From positions 2,108,001-2,172,000 of the forward strand of contig NZ_CP134499.1 in assembly GCF_031764535.1 (NCBI RefSeq): a stretch of 64,000 nucleotides of DNA, read 5' to 3'. Below, piece by piece: positions 19,896 to 29,128 of this stretch. Positions within the stretch are counted from its first letter, which is position 1. Every line of letters begins with the position of its first letter. Under the pieces are notes generated by a model. The model had not been told where the DNA came from. It saw nothing but the letters and a program-made list of their open reading frames with translations, and searched no databases. A program made the position numbers and the translations under genes. This DNA comes from Pseudomonas sp. SG20056 (GTDB taxonomy: Bacteria > Pseudomonadota > Gammaproteobacteria > Pseudomonadales > Pseudomonadaceae).

Positions 19896-20692
19896 GGGGT
19901 TGGCTCCTGCCAGGCGGGTTTGCGTTTATCCAGAAAGGCGCGCAAGCCTTCCTGACCTTCGGCGCTGACGCGGATACGGGCGATGGCGTTCTCGGTATAG
20001 CGACGCAGCGCCGGGTTCAGTACGCCGCTGCCGACTTCGCGCAGCAGATCCTTGCTGGCGAGCATGGCCTGCGGGCTGTTGAGCAGCAGGTTATCGACCC
20101 AGGTGTTTACTGCCTCATCGAGCTGCTCTGCCGGGTAGCATTCTGCAAACAGCCCCAGCTCCTGGGCGCGCTGGCCGCTAAAGCGCTCAGCCGTCAGGGC
20201 GAAGCGCCGCGCGGCGCGCTCGCCAATCGCCTGCACGACAAAGGGGCTGATCACCGCTGGTGCCAGACCGATGCGTACTTCGGACAGGCACAGCTGGGCA
20301 TCAACGGCGCCGATGGCCATGTCGCAGCAACTGATCAAGCCGAGTGCCCCACCAAAAGCCGCGCCTTGCACCACGGCCAAGCTTGGGATCTTCAACTGAT
20401 GCAGGTTGTACATCAGTTCGGCCAGCTCGCGTGAATCGGCCAGGTTGGCGGTGTAGTCCAGGGTCGCCGCGTGTTGCATCCAGGCCAAATCCGCGCCGGC
20501 GGAAAAGTGCTTGCCACGGCCGCGCAGCAGCAGAAAACGCAGGCTTTTGTCGGCCATCACCGCGTCGAGGGCGAGAATCAGCTCGCGGATCATCTCGGCG
20601 TTAAAGGCGTTGTTCTTGTCCGCGCGGTTAAGCCAGAGCGTGGCAAAACCGCGTGGGTCTTTCTCAAGTTGTACGGTGGTGAAGTCGGTCAT
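19892..20692 (-). CDS. liuC: Methylglutaconyl-CoA hydratase
   Basis: This 266-residue crotonase-fold enzyme hydrates 3-methylglutaconyl-CoA to HMG-CoA. Crotonase oxyanion-hole segments are present: HFSAGADLAWMQ (about 64-75) and AAFGGALGLISCCDMAIG (about 107-124). A-type acidic positions follow in LCLSEVRIGLAP. The true start is ATG 20692 with GGAG five bases upstream; in-frame codons further upstream would read through the intergenic hairpin. The 3-prime end overlaps liuD by four bases. Confidence 0.95.
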   Translation of the reverse strand: MTDFTTVQLEKDPRGFATLWLNRADKNNAFNAEMIRELILALDAVMADKSLRFLLLRGRGKHFSAGADLAWMQHAATLDYTANLADSRELAELMYNLHQLKIPSLAVVQGAAFGGALGLISCCDMAIGAVDAQLCLSEVRIGLAPAVISPFVVQAIGERAARRFALTAERFSGQRAQELGLFAECYPAEQLDEAVNTWVDNLLLNSPQAMLASKDLLREVGSGVLNPALRRYTENAIARIRVSAEGQEGLRAFLDKRKPAWQEPTP

Positions 20693-20716
20693 AGCGGCTC
20701 CAGACATTGTGTTTTT

Positions 20717-20747
20717 ACTCCCTCTCCCATTTATGGGAGAGGGGAGT
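20717..20747. repeat. Hairpin in the liuB-liuC gap
   Basis: ACTCCCTCTCCCAT and ATGGGAGAGGGGAGT form a long stem with one bulged G and a two-base loop. It lies six bases after the liuB stop, on the minus strand upstream of liuC. It resembles dispersed CCCTCTCCC repeats and could attenuate transcription or stabilise the liuB mRNA end. Confidence 0.75.
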
Positions 20748-20753
20748 TGATGT

Positions 20754-22358
20754 TTACATGCGGAAAACGCCAAAGGTGGTCGGCTCAATCGGCGCGTTCA
20801 GGCTGGCAGACAATGCCAAACCGAGTACATCGCGGGTCTGCGCCGGGTCAATCACGCCGTCATCCCACAGGCGGGCGCTGGAGTAGTAAGGATGGCCTTG
20901 GCGCTCGTACTGTTCGAGGATCGGCTGCTTGAGTTTGGCTTCATCTTCGGCAGAGAAGCTCTGCCCGGCGCGAGCGGCCTGTTCGTACTTGACCTGCACC
21001 AGTACGCCGGCGGCCTGTTCAGCACCCATGACGCCGATCCGTGCATTCGGCCACATCCACAGAAAGCGCGGGTCGTAAGCGCGGCCGCACATGCCGTAGT
21101 TACCGGCGCCGAAGCTGCCGCCGATGATCACGGTGAATTTCGGCACCTTGGCGCAGGCCACGGCGTTGACCAGTTTGGCCCCGTGTTTGGCAATACCGCC
21201 GGCTTCGTACTTCTGCCCGACCATAAAACCGGTGATGTTCTGCAGGAACAGCAACGGAATGCCGCGCTGGCAGGCCAGCTCGATAAAGTGCGCACCTTTT
21301 TGTGCTGACTCGGCAAACAAAATGCCGTTATTGGCGAGGATCGCCACCGGATAGCCGTGGATATGCGCAAAGCCGCACACCAGCGTTGTGCCGAACAGCG
21401 CCTTGAACTCATCGAATACGCTGCCGTCAACGATGCGGGCAATCACTTCGCGCACATCGAAGGGCTGCTTGGCGTCGGCCGGAATCACCCCGTACAGCTC
21501 ATCCAAGCTGTACAGCGGGTCGATTGGCGCACGAGCGTTCAACACGCCGAGCTTGCGCCAGTTCAGGTTGCTGATGCTGCGCCGTGCGAGGGCCAGAGCA
21601 TGTTCGTCGTTGTCGGCGTAATGGTCGGCCACGCCGCTGGTCTTGCAGTGCACATCGGCACCGCCCAACTCTTCGGCGCTGACCACCTCACCGGTGGCGG
21701 CTTTTACCAGCGGCGGGCCGGCGAGAAAGATGGTGGCCTGGTTGCGCACCATGATCGCTTCATCGGCCATGGCCGGCACATAAGCGCCCCCCGCAGTGCA
21801 AGAGCCCATGACCACGGCGATCTGCGGGATGCCCATGGCGCTCATATTGGCCTGATTGAAGAAGATTCGGCCGAAGTGCTCGCGGTCCGGAAACACCTCA
21901 TCCTGACGCGGCAGGTTGGCACCACCGGAATCCACCAGATAGATGCACGGCAGGCGGTTCTGCTGGGCGATGGTTTGTGCGCGCAGGTGCTTTTTCACGG
22001 TCAGCGGGTAATAGCTGCCGCCTTTTACCGTGGCGTCGTTGGCCACGATCATGCATTCGACACCCTCGACTCGGCCGATGCCGGCCACTACGCCCGCCGC
22101 CGGCACCTCTTCGCCATACACCTCATGGGCGGCCAGTTGACCGATTTCGAGGAACGGTGAGCCGATATCCAGCAGGCGGTTGATCCGTTCGCGCGGCAGC
22201 AGCTTGCCACGCGAGGTGTGGCGCTCTTGCGCCTTGGCACCGCCGCCTTCATGCACACGGGCGAGCAGGGCGCGCAGCTCGTTGACCTGAGTGAGCATCG
22301 CCGCGCTGTTGGCGGCGAACTCCGGCGAGCGGGTGTTGATCTGGGTGTGCAGGATCAT
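20754..22358 (-). CDS. liuB: Methylcrotonyl-CoA carboxylase, carboxyltransferase subunit
   Basis: This 534-residue beta subunit transfers CO2 from carboxybiotin on LiuD to 3-methylcrotonyl-CoA. It has the two crotonase-like carboxyltransferase halves: acyl-CoA-site segments [20 protein letters not shown] and [19 protein letters not shown] in the N-half, and [19 protein letters not shown] plus [16 protein letters not shown] in the C-half. The length equals known MCC beta subunits. The ATG at 22358 lies downstream of a REP-like element. It is one of the central genes of the liu operon. Confidence 0.96.
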   Translation of the reverse strand: MILHTQINTRSPEFAANSAAMLTQVNELRALLARVHEGGGAKAQERHTSRGKLLPRERINRLLDIGSPFLEIGQLAAHEVYGEEVPAAGVVAGIGRVEGVECMIVANDATVKGGSYYPLTVKKHLRAQTIAQQNRLPCIYLVDSGGANLPRQDEVFPDREHFGRIFFNQANMSAMGIPQIAVVMGSCTAGGAYVPAMADEAIMVRNQATIFLAGPPLVKAATGEVVSAEELGGADVHCKTSGVADHYADNDEHALALARRSISNLNWRKLGVLNARAPIDPLYSLDELYGVIPADAKQPFDVREVIARIVDGSVFDEFKALFGTTLVCGFAHIHGYPVAILANNGILFAESAQKGAHFIELACQRGIPLLFLQNITGFMVGQKYEAGGIAKHGAKLVNAVACAKVPKFTVIIGGSFGAGNYGMCGRAYDPRFLWMWPNARIGVMGAEQAAGVLVQVKYEQAARAGQSFSAEDEAKLKQPILEQYERQGHPYYSSARLWDDGVIDPAQTRDVLGLALSASLNAPIEPTTFGVFRM

Positions 22359-22370
22359 GGCTTACTCCGT

Positions 22371-22442
22371 AAGCGCTGCAAGCGACAAGTTTTAAGCCGC
22401 AAGAGGAACGCGCTCTTGCTTGCAACTTGTGGCTTGCCGCTT
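22371..22442. repeat. Imperfect inverted repeat in the liuA-liuB gap
   Basis: Sequences 22371-22405 and 22413-22442 are imperfect complements built of AAGC/CAAG units, forming a hairpin about 30 bases long with bulges. CAAGC-rich elements of this kind recur between Pseudomonas genes. Confidence 0.7.
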
Positions 22443-22455
22443 ATAGCTGCGAAAT

Positions 22456-23619
22456 TCATTTCGTTTCGTTAAACAACTCGCGGCCGATCAGCATGCGGCG
22501 GATTTCGCTGGTGCCGGCGCCGATCTCGTAGAGTTTGGCATCACGCAGCAAGCGGCCAGCCGGGTACTCGTTGGTGTAGCCGTTGCCGCCGAGCAGCTGG
22601 ATGGTGTCCAGCGCCATCTTGGTGGCCATTTCAGCGGTGTAGAGGATCACGGCGGCGGCGTCCTTACGCGATTCCTCGCCGCGGTCGCAGGCCTTGGCCA
22701 CGTTATAGAGGTAGGACTTGGAGGCGTTCATACCGGCGTACATGTCGGCCAGCTTGCCCTGTACCAGCTGGAACTCGCCGATGGACTGCTTGAACTGCTG
22801 GCGCTCGTGCACGTAGGGCAGCACCACGTCCATGCAGGCGGTCATGATCCCGGTCGGGCCGCCCGACAGTACGGTGCGTTCGTAGTCCAGACCGCTCATC
22901 AGCACGCGCACGCCGCCGCCTTCGGCACCGAGGATGTTTTCTTCTGGTACTTCGCAGTCCTCGAACACCAGTTCGCAGGTGTTCGAGCCGCGCATGCCCA
23001 GCTTGTCCAGCTTCTGGTGGCGGGAAAAGCCCTTGTAGTCGCGCTCGACGATAAACGCGGTCATGCCGCGTGAGCCGGCGCTGACGTCGGTCTTGGCGTA
23101 GATCACGTAGGTGTGGGCGTCGGGGCCGTTGGTGATCCACATCTTGTTGCCGTTTAGCACGTAGCGGTTGCCACGCTTTTCCGCGCGCAGCTTCATCGAC
23201 ACCACGTCGGAGCCGGCATTGGGCTCGCTCATGGCCAGGGCGCCGACGTGTTCGCCGGAGCACAGCTTGGGCAGGTACTTGGTCTTTTGCTCGTGGGTGC
23301 CGTTTTTGCGGATCTGATTGAGGCACAGGTTGGAGTGCGCGCCGTAGGACAGACCGACCGAAGCGGAGGCACGGCTGATCTCTTCCATCGCCACCACATG
23401 GGCCAGGTAACCCATGTTGGTGCCGCCGTATTCCTCTTCCACGGTCATGCCGAGCAGGCCCATGTCGCCGAACTTGCGCCACATGTCCATGGGGAACTCG
23501 TTGTCACGGTCGATCTGCGCCGCGCGCGGGGCCAACTCGGCCTGGGCGAACTGGCGCACCGAGTCGCGCAGCATGTCGATGGTCTCGCCGAGACCGAAGT
23601 TGAGGGTCGGGTAGCTCAT
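22456..23619 (-). CDS. liuA: Isovaleryl-CoA dehydrogenase
   Basis: This 387-residue flavoenzyme oxidises isovaleryl-CoA to 3-methylcrotonyl-CoA, passing electrons to ETF. The acyl-CoA dehydrogenase signature [18 protein letters not shown] (about 130-147) and the C-terminal [20 protein letters not shown] are present. The segment [17 protein letters not shown] near the end has the Gly/Ala pattern of isovaleryl-CoA dehydrogenases, whose catalytic Glu is internal rather than at the usual C-terminal position. It is the first structural gene after liuR, 29 bases from it. It is expected to be induced by leucine or isovalerate through LiuR. Confidence 0.96.
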   Translation of the reverse strand: MSYPTLNFGLGETIDMLRDSVRQFAQAELAPRAAQIDRDNEFPMDMWRKFGDMGLLGMTVEEEYGGTNMGYLAHVVAMEEISRASASVGLSYGAHSNLCLNQIRKNGTHEQKTKYLPKLCSGEHVGALAMSEPNAGSDVVSMKLRAEKRGNRYVLNGNKMWITNGPDAHTYVIYAKTDVSAGSRGMTAFIVERDYKGFSRHQKLDKLGMRGSNTCELVFEDCEVPEENILGAEGGGVRVLMSGLDYERTVLSGGPTGIMTACMDVVLPYVHERQQFKQSIGEFQLVQGKLADMYAGMNASKSYLYNVAKACDRGEESRKDAAAVILYTAEMATKMALDTIQLLGGNGYTNEYPAGRLLRDAKLYEIGAGTSEIRRMLIGRELFNETK

Positions 23620-23648
23620 GGTTCCACCTGTAATTGTTCGAATTAAGA

Positions 23649-24050
23649 TCAGGAGATAACACTTTGTTTTGAAACAGTTTCAGCTAATGCAGCTAAACAG
23701 CGCTCTTCGGCGGTATCCAGCTCAAGTTGCATCTGCTCGATGTCCAGCAGTTGCTGCTGCAACTGCGCGCGACGCTCAGCGATCTTGGCCATAAAGGTGT
23801 GTAGCTGCTTGTGATTGCCGTGCACAGGGTCGTACAGCTCGATCAGTTCCTTGCACTCGGCCAGCGAAAAGCCGATGCGCTTGCCGCGCAGGATCAGCTT
23901 GAGGGTGACCTTGTCCTTGGCGGTGTAGATGCGCTCCTGACCGCGACGCTCGGGGCTGAGCATCTGCTGTTCTTCGTAGAAACGAATGGCGCGGGTGGTG
24001 ATATCCAGCTCGCGGGCTAGTTCGGAAATGGAGTAGGTGATGGCGGACAT
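23649..24050 (-). CDS. liuR: MerR-family regulator of the liu operon
   Basis: This 133-residue MerR-type regulator has the N-terminal helix-turn-helix and wing ([20 protein letters not shown] and [20 protein letters not shown]). A coiled-coil dimer helix follows ([20 protein letters not shown]), and there is only a short C-terminus with one Cys. It is the first gene of the operon and is known in pseudomonads to control liu genes in response to pathway intermediates. A perfect TTACGTTAACGTAA palindrome lies 20 bases upstream of its start, matching the reported LiuR site type. Confidence 0.94.
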   Translation of the reverse strand: MSAITYSISELARELDITTRAIRFYEEQQMLSPERRGQERIYTAKDKVTLKLILRGKRIGFSLAECKELIELYDPVHGNHKQLHTFMAKIAERRAQLQQQLLDIEQMQLELDTAEERCLAALAETVSKQSVIS

Positions 24051-24070
24051 ACAGCAGCTCTCGTTTACCT

Positions 24071-24084
24071 TTACGTTAACGTAA
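24071..24084. promoter_or_regulatory. LiuR operator palindrome
   Basis: A perfect 14-base palindrome TTACGTTAACGTAA lies just upstream of liuR. From memory it matches the LiuR consensus family (TTGACGTnnACGTmAA). It probably overlaps the promoter spacer and mediates autoregulation and induction of the whole cluster. Confidence 0.75.
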
Positions 24085-24193
24085 GCTTGCCGGCGCCTGT
24101 AGTCAACCAGAGCGCGTGCTGCATGATCGGCTTGATCAAACCTGATGCGGATTTATGAACTAAAAACTTTTATCCAACAATGGATTACGGAGT

Positions 24194-24523
24194 TTATCTA
24201 GAAAGGTAGGGAGGTACACGTTGCTGCAGTATCTGCACCAGCGCGGGGTCCATAAACGCGTAATCGTCGGGGATGTTCAGGCTGTGAATGCGCTTGTTGC
24301 CAAGCTGGCGGCGAAATTTCTCGGCCAGTTTGCGGCGATGACGGCTTTCCATCACCAGAATCAACTCGGCCCATTCCAGTAGCTCTGGGCTGACTGGATT
24401 ATCGGCGTCACGGTTGACCCCAGCTGACGCCGTTTCAACCCCAGGCCAATCGGCGAAAACATGTTCGGCGGTGGGGCTGCGCAGGCGGTTCTTGGCGCAG
24501 ATAAACAGAACCCTGAGTGACAT
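24194..24523 (-). CDS. Compact low-molecular-weight protein tyrosine phosphatase
   Basis: This 109-residue protein has the phosphatase P-loop CAKNRLRS, which fits CX5RS (residues 9-16), at the end of the first strand (SLRVLFICAKNRLRSPTAE). The SAGVNRD and LILVMESRHRR segments match the fold of the LMW-PTP/arsenate reductase family. It is much shorter than classical LMW-PTPs (about 150 residues), with the acidic PDDYAFMDP segment near 85-93 in place of the usual DP loop. A family of such short phosphatases is common in proteobacteria; substrates are unknown. It lies 19 bases after the LysR gene on the same strand. Confidence 0.87.
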   Translation of the reverse strand: MSLRVLFICAKNRLRSPTAEHVFADWPGVETASAGVNRDADNPVSPELLEWAELILVMESRHRRKLAEKFRRQLGNKRIHSLNIPDDYAFMDPALVQILQQRVPPYLSR

Positions 24524-24542
24524 GTACTTGCTATCCGATGGC

Positions 24543-25475
24543 TCAGACCTGGGCCTTCTGGTTTTTCTTTTCCTGGGCCGTAGCCTGCTGGGAAATTTCG
24601 ATGATCTGTTCGCGCATCCAGCGGTTGGCGGGGTCCTGGTCGGTGCTTTCGTGCCAGTAGAGATGGGTCTCCAGCGGAGTCATGTCTTTGACTGGCAATT
24701 CGACAAAATGCAGGTCATTGCGGCGGGCAAAGCGCTCCGGCACGGTCATGGCCATGTCGGTGCCTTGCAGTACGGTGGTGGCCATCAGGTAATGCTGCGA
24801 GCGCAGGGCAATCTTGCGCTGGATACCCATGCGACCTAGGGCCAAGTCGACGTGGCCGAGACCGCTGCGGCGGCTGGAGATGTGGATATGGGTCAGGCCC
24901 ATGTATTCGTCCAGGCTGATTTTCTCTTTAGCCAACGGATGGCCACGGCGCATGGCGCACACGTAGCGGTCTTCCATCAACTTGACGTGACGCACCTGTG
25001 GGTCGGTATTCAGCGGTGCGTCCACAGCAAAATCCAGGCGGCCAGCAGCCAGCTCCTTGGTGGTTTCGCGGCGCCGGGCCAGCATGCTTTCGATATTCAC
25101 ATTGGGTGCCATACGGCGCAGACGCTGGAACAGCGGTGGCAGGACGATGGCCTCGGTGAGGTCGGTCATGCTGATGCGGAAAGTCTTGTTGGCCTGAGCC
25201 GGATTGAAGATGCGGCTTTCCTGCACGGAGATGCGCAGCTGCTGCAGCGCGTTGCGCACCGGGCCGATGATGTTCTGCGCCATTGGCGTGGGCACCATGC
25301 CTTGGGCGGTGCGTACGAACAGCGGGTCATTGAAGGTTTCGCGCAGGCGCGCCAGGGCGTTGGACACGGCGGGTTGGGTAATACCAACGATCTGCCCGGC
25401 GCGGGTCAGATTAGCCTCGGTGTAGATGGCATCGAAGACGACAAAGAGGTTGAGGTCGACCTTGTTCAGATTCAT
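24543..25475 (-). CDS. LysR-family regulator divergent from an acyl-CoA dehydrogenase
   Basis: This 310-residue LysR protein has a clear N-terminal helix-turn-helix (NLFVVFDAIYTEANLTRAGQ and GITQPAVSNALARLRETFND). It falls in the NodD/LeuO-like subgroup, with PLFVRTAQGMVPTPMA and an effector domain from about 90. The charged C-terminal tail (AQEKKNQKAQV) is unusual but short. It is divergent from the acyl-CoA dehydrogenase at 25634 across 158 bases, making that gene the probable target. The tyrosine phosphatase gene follows on the same strand. Confidence 0.93.
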   Translation of the reverse strand: MNLNKVDLNLFVVFDAIYTEANLTRAGQIVGITQPAVSNALARLRETFNDPLFVRTAQGMVPTPMAQNIIGPVRNALQQLRISVQESRIFNPAQANKTFRISMTDLTEAIVLPPLFQRLRRMAPNVNIESMLARRRETTKELAAGRLDFAVDAPLNTDPQVRHVKLMEDRYVCAMRRGHPLAKEKISLDEYMGLTHIHISSRRSGLGHVDLALGRMGIQRKIALRSQHYLMATTVLQGTDMAMTVPERFARRNDLHFVELPVKDMTPLETHLYWHESTDQDPANRWMREQIIEISQQATAQEKKNQKAQV

Positions 25476-25633
25476 TACACGCTCGCTCCGCAGGTTGTCG
25501 GTATCAGTGGATCATATATCGGTGATGAATGTTTATACACGGTGAGAATAGATTAGATAAATCCTAAGCCCTGTTCTAGCATCATTTCCACTTCACCGAA
25601 TTCCCCAAAAATCAGCGTCAGAAGGTAGCCATC

Positions 25634-26863
25634 ATGGATTTCGCCTACTCCCCCAAGGTTCAGCAGCTGCGTGAGCGCGTCACCGCGTTTATGGAGACCC
25701 ATGTCTATCCAGCCGAAGCCGTGTTCGAGCAACAGGTCAATGAAGGCGACCGCTGGCAGCCCACCGCGATCATGGAAGAGTTGAAAACCAAGGCTAAAGC
25801 TGAAGGCTTGTGGAACCTGTTTCTGCCGGAGTCCGAACTGGGCGCCGGGCTGACCAACACTGAATACGCGCCGCTGGCGGAAATCATGGGCAGCTCGTTG
25901 ATCGGTGCCGAGCCGTTCAACTGCGCCGCGCCGGATACCGGCAACATGGAAGTGTTGGTGCGCTATGCCAATGAAGCGCAGAAGGAACAGTGGCTCAAGC
26001 CGCTGCTGGACGGCACCATCCGTTCCGCCTTCGCCATGACCGAGCCCGGTGTAGCGTCCTCCGATGCCACCAATATGCAGGCCAGCGCTGTGCGCCAGGG
26101 TGATGAGTGGGTGATCAACGGCCGCAAATGGTGGACATCGGGTGCGTGCGACCCGCGCTGCAAAATCATGATCTTTATGGGCCTGACCAACCCGGATGGC
26201 CCGCGCCACGCACAGCACTCGATGATTCTGGTGCCGATGGATGCCCCAGGCGTGAAGGTGCTGCGTCCGCTGCCTGTATTCGGCTATGACGATGCGCCGC
26301 ACGGTCACGCCGAAGTGCTGTTCGAAAACGTCCGCGTACCTTACGAGAACGTGCTGCTGGGTGAGGGCCGTGGTTTCGAGATTGCTCAGGGTCGCCTTGG
26401 CCCTGGCCGTATTCACCACTGCATGCGCTCCATCGGCATGGCCGAGCGCGCACTGAAGTTGATGTGCGAGCGCTCCATCAGCCGCACCGCTTTTGGCAAG
26501 CCGCTGGCGCGTCTGGGCGGCAACATTGATCACATCGCCGACTCGCGTATGGAGATCAATATGGCGCGTCTGCTGACGTTGAACGCGGCGTACATGATGG
26601 ATACCGTGGGTAACAAGATTGCCGCCAGTGAGATCGCCCAGATCAAGGTGGTCGCACCGAACGTGGCGCTGAAGGTGATTGACCGCGCCATCCAGATTCA
26701 CGGTGGTGCTGGGGTTAGCAACGACTTCCCGCTGGCCTACTGGTACGCCATGCAGCGCACCCTGCGCCTGGCTGACGGTCCGGACGAAGTGCATCGCGCG
26801 GCCATCGGCAAGTTCGAGATTGGCAAGTACGTGTCCAAGGATGTGATGAAAGCCAGCCGCTAA
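25634..26863 (+). CDS. Acyl-CoA dehydrogenase (ACAD10/11-like)
   Basis: This 409-residue flavoenzyme catalyses alpha,beta-desaturation of an acyl-CoA. Typical motifs are [16 protein letters not shown] (about 132-147), [29 protein letters not shown] and [18 protein letters not shown]. The end shows [17 protein letters not shown], as in the ACAD10/11 subgroup, where an Asp occupies the catalytic base region. Its substrate is probably a long or branched acyl-CoA, but this cannot be fixed. The ATG at 25634 has a GAAGG-type site upstream. It is probably regulated by the divergent LysR protein and is followed by a strong hairpin. Confidence 0.95.
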   Translation: MDFAYSPKVQQLRERVTAFMETHVYPAEAVFEQQVNEGDRWQPTAIMEELKTKAKAEGLWNLFLPESELGAGLTNTEYAPLAEIMGSSLIGAEPFNCAAPDTGNMEVLVRYANEAQKEQWLKPLLDGTIRSAFAMTEPGVASSDATNMQASAVRQGDEWVINGRKWWTSGACDPRCKIMIFMGLTNPDGPRHAQHSMILVPMDAPGVKVLRPLPVFGYDDAPHGHAEVLFENVRVPYENVLLGEGRGFEIAQGRLGPGRIHHCMRSIGMAERALKLMCERSISRTAFGKPLARLGGNIDHIADSRMEINMARLLTLNAAYMMDTVGNKIAASEIAQIKVVAPNVALKVIDRAIQIHGGAGVSNDFPLAYWYAMQRTLRLADGPDEVHRAAIGKFEIGKYVSKDVMKASR

Positions 26864-26881
26864 GGCGCATCACTGGGAAAA

Positions 26882-26911
26882 GCACAAGGCCCGCAATTGT
26901 GGGCCTTGTGC
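26882..26911. terminator. Hairpin between acyl-CoA dehydrogenase and the terC-linked gene
   Basis: Eleven-base perfect arms GCACAAGGCCC and GGGCCTTGTGC surround an eight-base loop between convergent genes. Little T tract is present on either strand, so it may act only partly as a terminator. Confidence 0.7.
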
Positions 26912-26912
26912 G

Positions 26913-27122
26913 CTATGGCGAATGCGGTGTCCCTGGTGGGGCAACTTCATCATCCGGGTTGGCATGCTGTTGCAGCCAGAGCAGGCGCATATGCAGCTGC
27001 GCCGCGAAGGCACGGGCGGCTTGTTCTTGATGAAAGATCAGGCTGCGGCGGCCCATACGCACTTGCCAACGCAGCTTGCCGCGCTGCACCAGCGGCTCGA
27101 TAACAATGCTCGGTGAACTCAA
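26913..27122 (-). CDS. Small protein coupled to terC, 69 residues
   Basis: This small gene starts at TTG 27122, four bases after the terC stop; AGGAG about ten bases upstream lies inside the end of terC, suggesting translational coupling. The product opens SSPSIVIEPLVQRGKLRWQV and has a short beta-like half (RMGRRSLIF) followed by an amphipathic helix (EQAARAFAAQLHMRLLWLQQ) and a proline-rich tail. Small proteins with this strand-helix pattern occur in pseudomonads, but I do not know a function. The non-ATG start lowers confidence. Confidence 0.55.
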   Translation of the reverse strand: MSSPSIVIEPLVQRGKLRWQVRMGRRSLIFHQEQAARAFAAQLHMRLLWLQQHANPDDEVAPPGTPHSP

Positions 27123-27126
27123 ACGA

Positions 27127-28110
27127 TCAAGGCTCCTGTCTGGGGGCGCGGGTCTTCAGTAGCGACAGTATCACTCCGCCCGCCAACAAGCCGAGTGTCA
27201 TGCACAGCGAGAGCAGGGCGGGCACCTTGACGATATCGTGGAGAAAGATCTTGCCGCCGATAAACATCAGCACCAGCGCCAGGGCGTACTTCAGGTAGAT
27301 AAAGCGGTGCATCAGCGCCGCCAGGGCAAAGTACAGCGCGCGCAGGCCAAGAATCGCAAAGATGTTCGAGGTGTAGACGATAAACGGGTCCTGGGAGATG
27401 GCCAGCACCGCCGGCACGCTGTCCACGGCAAACACCAGGTCAGCCAGTTCGATCAGTACCAGCGCCAGCAGCAGCGGCGTGGCATGCAGCAGGTGCTTGC
27501 CCGACGTTCTATCCGGCTGACGCACCAGGAAACGCCCGCCGTGCATATCCTCCGTTACTCGAATATGCCTGCGTAGGAACTGCAGCAGGCGGTTCTGGCT
27601 GAGGTCGGGGTGCTGTTCTTCCTTGGCTGAGAGCATGCGCACGCCGGTAAACAGCAGAAACGCACCGAACAGGTACAGCACCCACTCGAAGCTCTGCACC
27701 AGCGCCGTGCCCAGGCCAATCATCGTTGCGCGCAGCACGATCACCCCGAGAATGCCCCAGAACAACACGCGGTGCTGGTAACGCCGAGGGATGGCGAAGA
27801 AGTTGAGAATCACCGCCATAACGAACACGTTGTCCATCGACAGTGATTGCTCGACCAGAAAGCCGGTGTAGAACTCCAGCGCCTTGGTGGCGCCCAGCTG
27901 CCACCAGATCCAGCCGCCAAAGGCCACGCCAACGCTGAAGTAGCCGCTGTACAGCAGCAGGCTTTCGCGCATCTCGATTTCATGCTGATCGCGGTGCAGC
28001 ACGCCGAGGTCGAGTATCAGCAAACCGAGGATGATCAGCAGAAAGGCCAGCCAGAACCAGCTTGGGGTGCCGAATAATGGAGTGGTGAGCATGCTTGCCA
28101 GGCTATCCAC
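27127..28110 (-). CDS. TerC/Alx-family membrane protein
   Basis: This 327-residue inner-membrane protein with about nine helices shows the TerC family signature: EFYTGFLVEQSLSMDNVFVM (about 79-98) and LLLALVLIELADLVFAVDSV (about 210-230), with acidic residues in both. The E. coli relative Alx exports manganese, and others serve metal loading during secretion or tellurite resistance. The cytoplasmic loop at about 165-205 (VTEDMHGGRFLVRQPDRTSG) is typical. The start is GTG 28110 with GAGG eight bases upstream. I see no Mn riboswitch of the yybP-ykoY type in the 146 bases before it. Confidence 0.92.
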   Translation of the reverse strand: MDSLASMLTTPLFGTPSWFWLAFLLIILGLLILDLGVLHRDQHEIEMRESLLLYSGYFSVGVAFGGWIWWQLGATKALEFYTGFLVEQSLSMDNVFVMAVILNFFAIPRRYQHRVLFWGILGVIVLRATMIGLGTALVQSFEWVLYLFGAFLLFTGVRMLSAKEEQHPDLSQNRLLQFLRRHIRVTEDMHGGRFLVRQPDRTSGKHLLHATPLLLALVLIELADLVFAVDSVPAVLAISQDPFIVYTSNIFAILGLRALYFALAALMHRFIYLKYALALVLMFIGGKIFLHDIVKVPALLSLCMTLGLLAGGVILSLLKTRAPRQEP

Positions 28111-28256
28111 GGAGCCACCTCGCTTGTCTGCCTAAGTTGAGACTCAACTCAGTGACTCCGACATCACGGTGAAGGCTCACCGCCAGAGGGGCCCGGCGTC
28201 ACGCTGATTAAGCAATAGGCCTTGCTGGCAAGTTCGGCAAGCGCCGGAGCGGGGGA

Positions 28257-29006
28257 TTAGTTGCTGTACTGGTAGATGATTGGGGCAAAAATGCCCGTGT
28301 CGTGGCCCTTCTTCAGGCACTGATTGAACTGCTCCAGGAACCAGCCCATCTTCAGCGATTTGGCGATGCCCATGTGCTTGCTGTCGCTCTTGAACGGCAC
28401 CGGTAAGGTGGTGAAAGCATCGGGTTGCAAGCCAGGCCAGCTCTGGGCGAGCCTGCGAATATCGACGCTGGAACCGAGCAGGATCGCATCGATGCGACCA
28501 CGCTGCAGCATGCCCAGGCCACTGCGAGTGTCGTTGAAACCGACAATGGTCATGTTGCCGTTGGCCACGGCTTCGTCATACGCAGTGCCATAGCTGGTGC
28601 CGATGGTCGTGCCGATCAGCTTGTCTTTCAGGTCGGTGATGTTCTGGTAGGCAAACTCGCGGCCTTTCTGCACCACCAGCACGATATGTTCGGTGAAAAT
28701 CGGTTCGGAAAAGTCGAACAGGGCCAGGCGCTCATCACTGATCGACAAGCCAATCACGCCGCCTTCGCTGCGTTCGGCCATGGTATAGGCACGTTTCCAT
28801 GGCAATAGCTGAATCTGATAGGGCACCTGCATCTGGTTCAGGCAGTGTTTACTGATGTCTACGACAATGCCCTTGGCCTCGCCATCCTCCTCAAAGTACT
28901 TGGGGAAGCCATCGTGTGCGCCAAACACCCGGAACATCTCAGCCTGGGCGGTTTGTAGGACCAGCAGGGCTAGTAGCAGGATCAACCGCAGAGGTGTAGC
29001 GGGCAT
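28257..29006 (-). CDS. Periplasmic solute-binding protein, family 3
   Basis: This 249-residue exported protein has a signal peptide (MPATPLRLILLLALLVLQTAQA) and the fold of amino-acid-type binding proteins. VVDISKHCLNQMQVPYQI matches the first lobe, DFSEPIFTEHIVLVVQKG the substrate-lobe signature, and LKDKLIGTTIGTSYGTAYDEA the hinge segment. No transporter genes adjoin it, so it may serve a distant ABC system or act as an orphan sensor. The gene stands alone, about 120 bases downstream of the PstS-OmpA gene on the same strand. The ligand is unknown. Confidence 0.88.
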   Translation of the reverse strand: MPATPLRLILLLALLVLQTAQAEMFRVFGAHDGFPKYFEEDGEAKGIVVDISKHCLNQMQVPYQIQLLPWKRAYTMAERSEGGVIGLSISDERLALFDFSEPIFTEHIVLVVQKGREFAYQNITDLKDKLIGTTIGTSYGTAYDEAVANGNMTIVGFNDTRSGLGMLQRGRIDAILLGSSVDIRRLAQSWPGLQPDAFTTLPVPFKSDSKHMGIAKSLKMGWFLEQFNQCLKKGHDTGIFAPIIYQYSN

Positions 29007-29128
29007 GGCAGAACCTCAGGTTGAGGCGAGAAAGTCTGTTCAGCTTAGCCACTCGGCGTTGTTAATCATTGCTTGATGCAGCAATTGCTGCAAACAACGC
29101 CGGGTTTTCTGTGGAGTTGTTTGCAGGC

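Noticed and set aside
28111..28256. Manganese riboswitch upstream of the terC-family gene
   Set aside because: Short hairpins are present, but the conserved core of the yybP-ykoY class could not be aligned.
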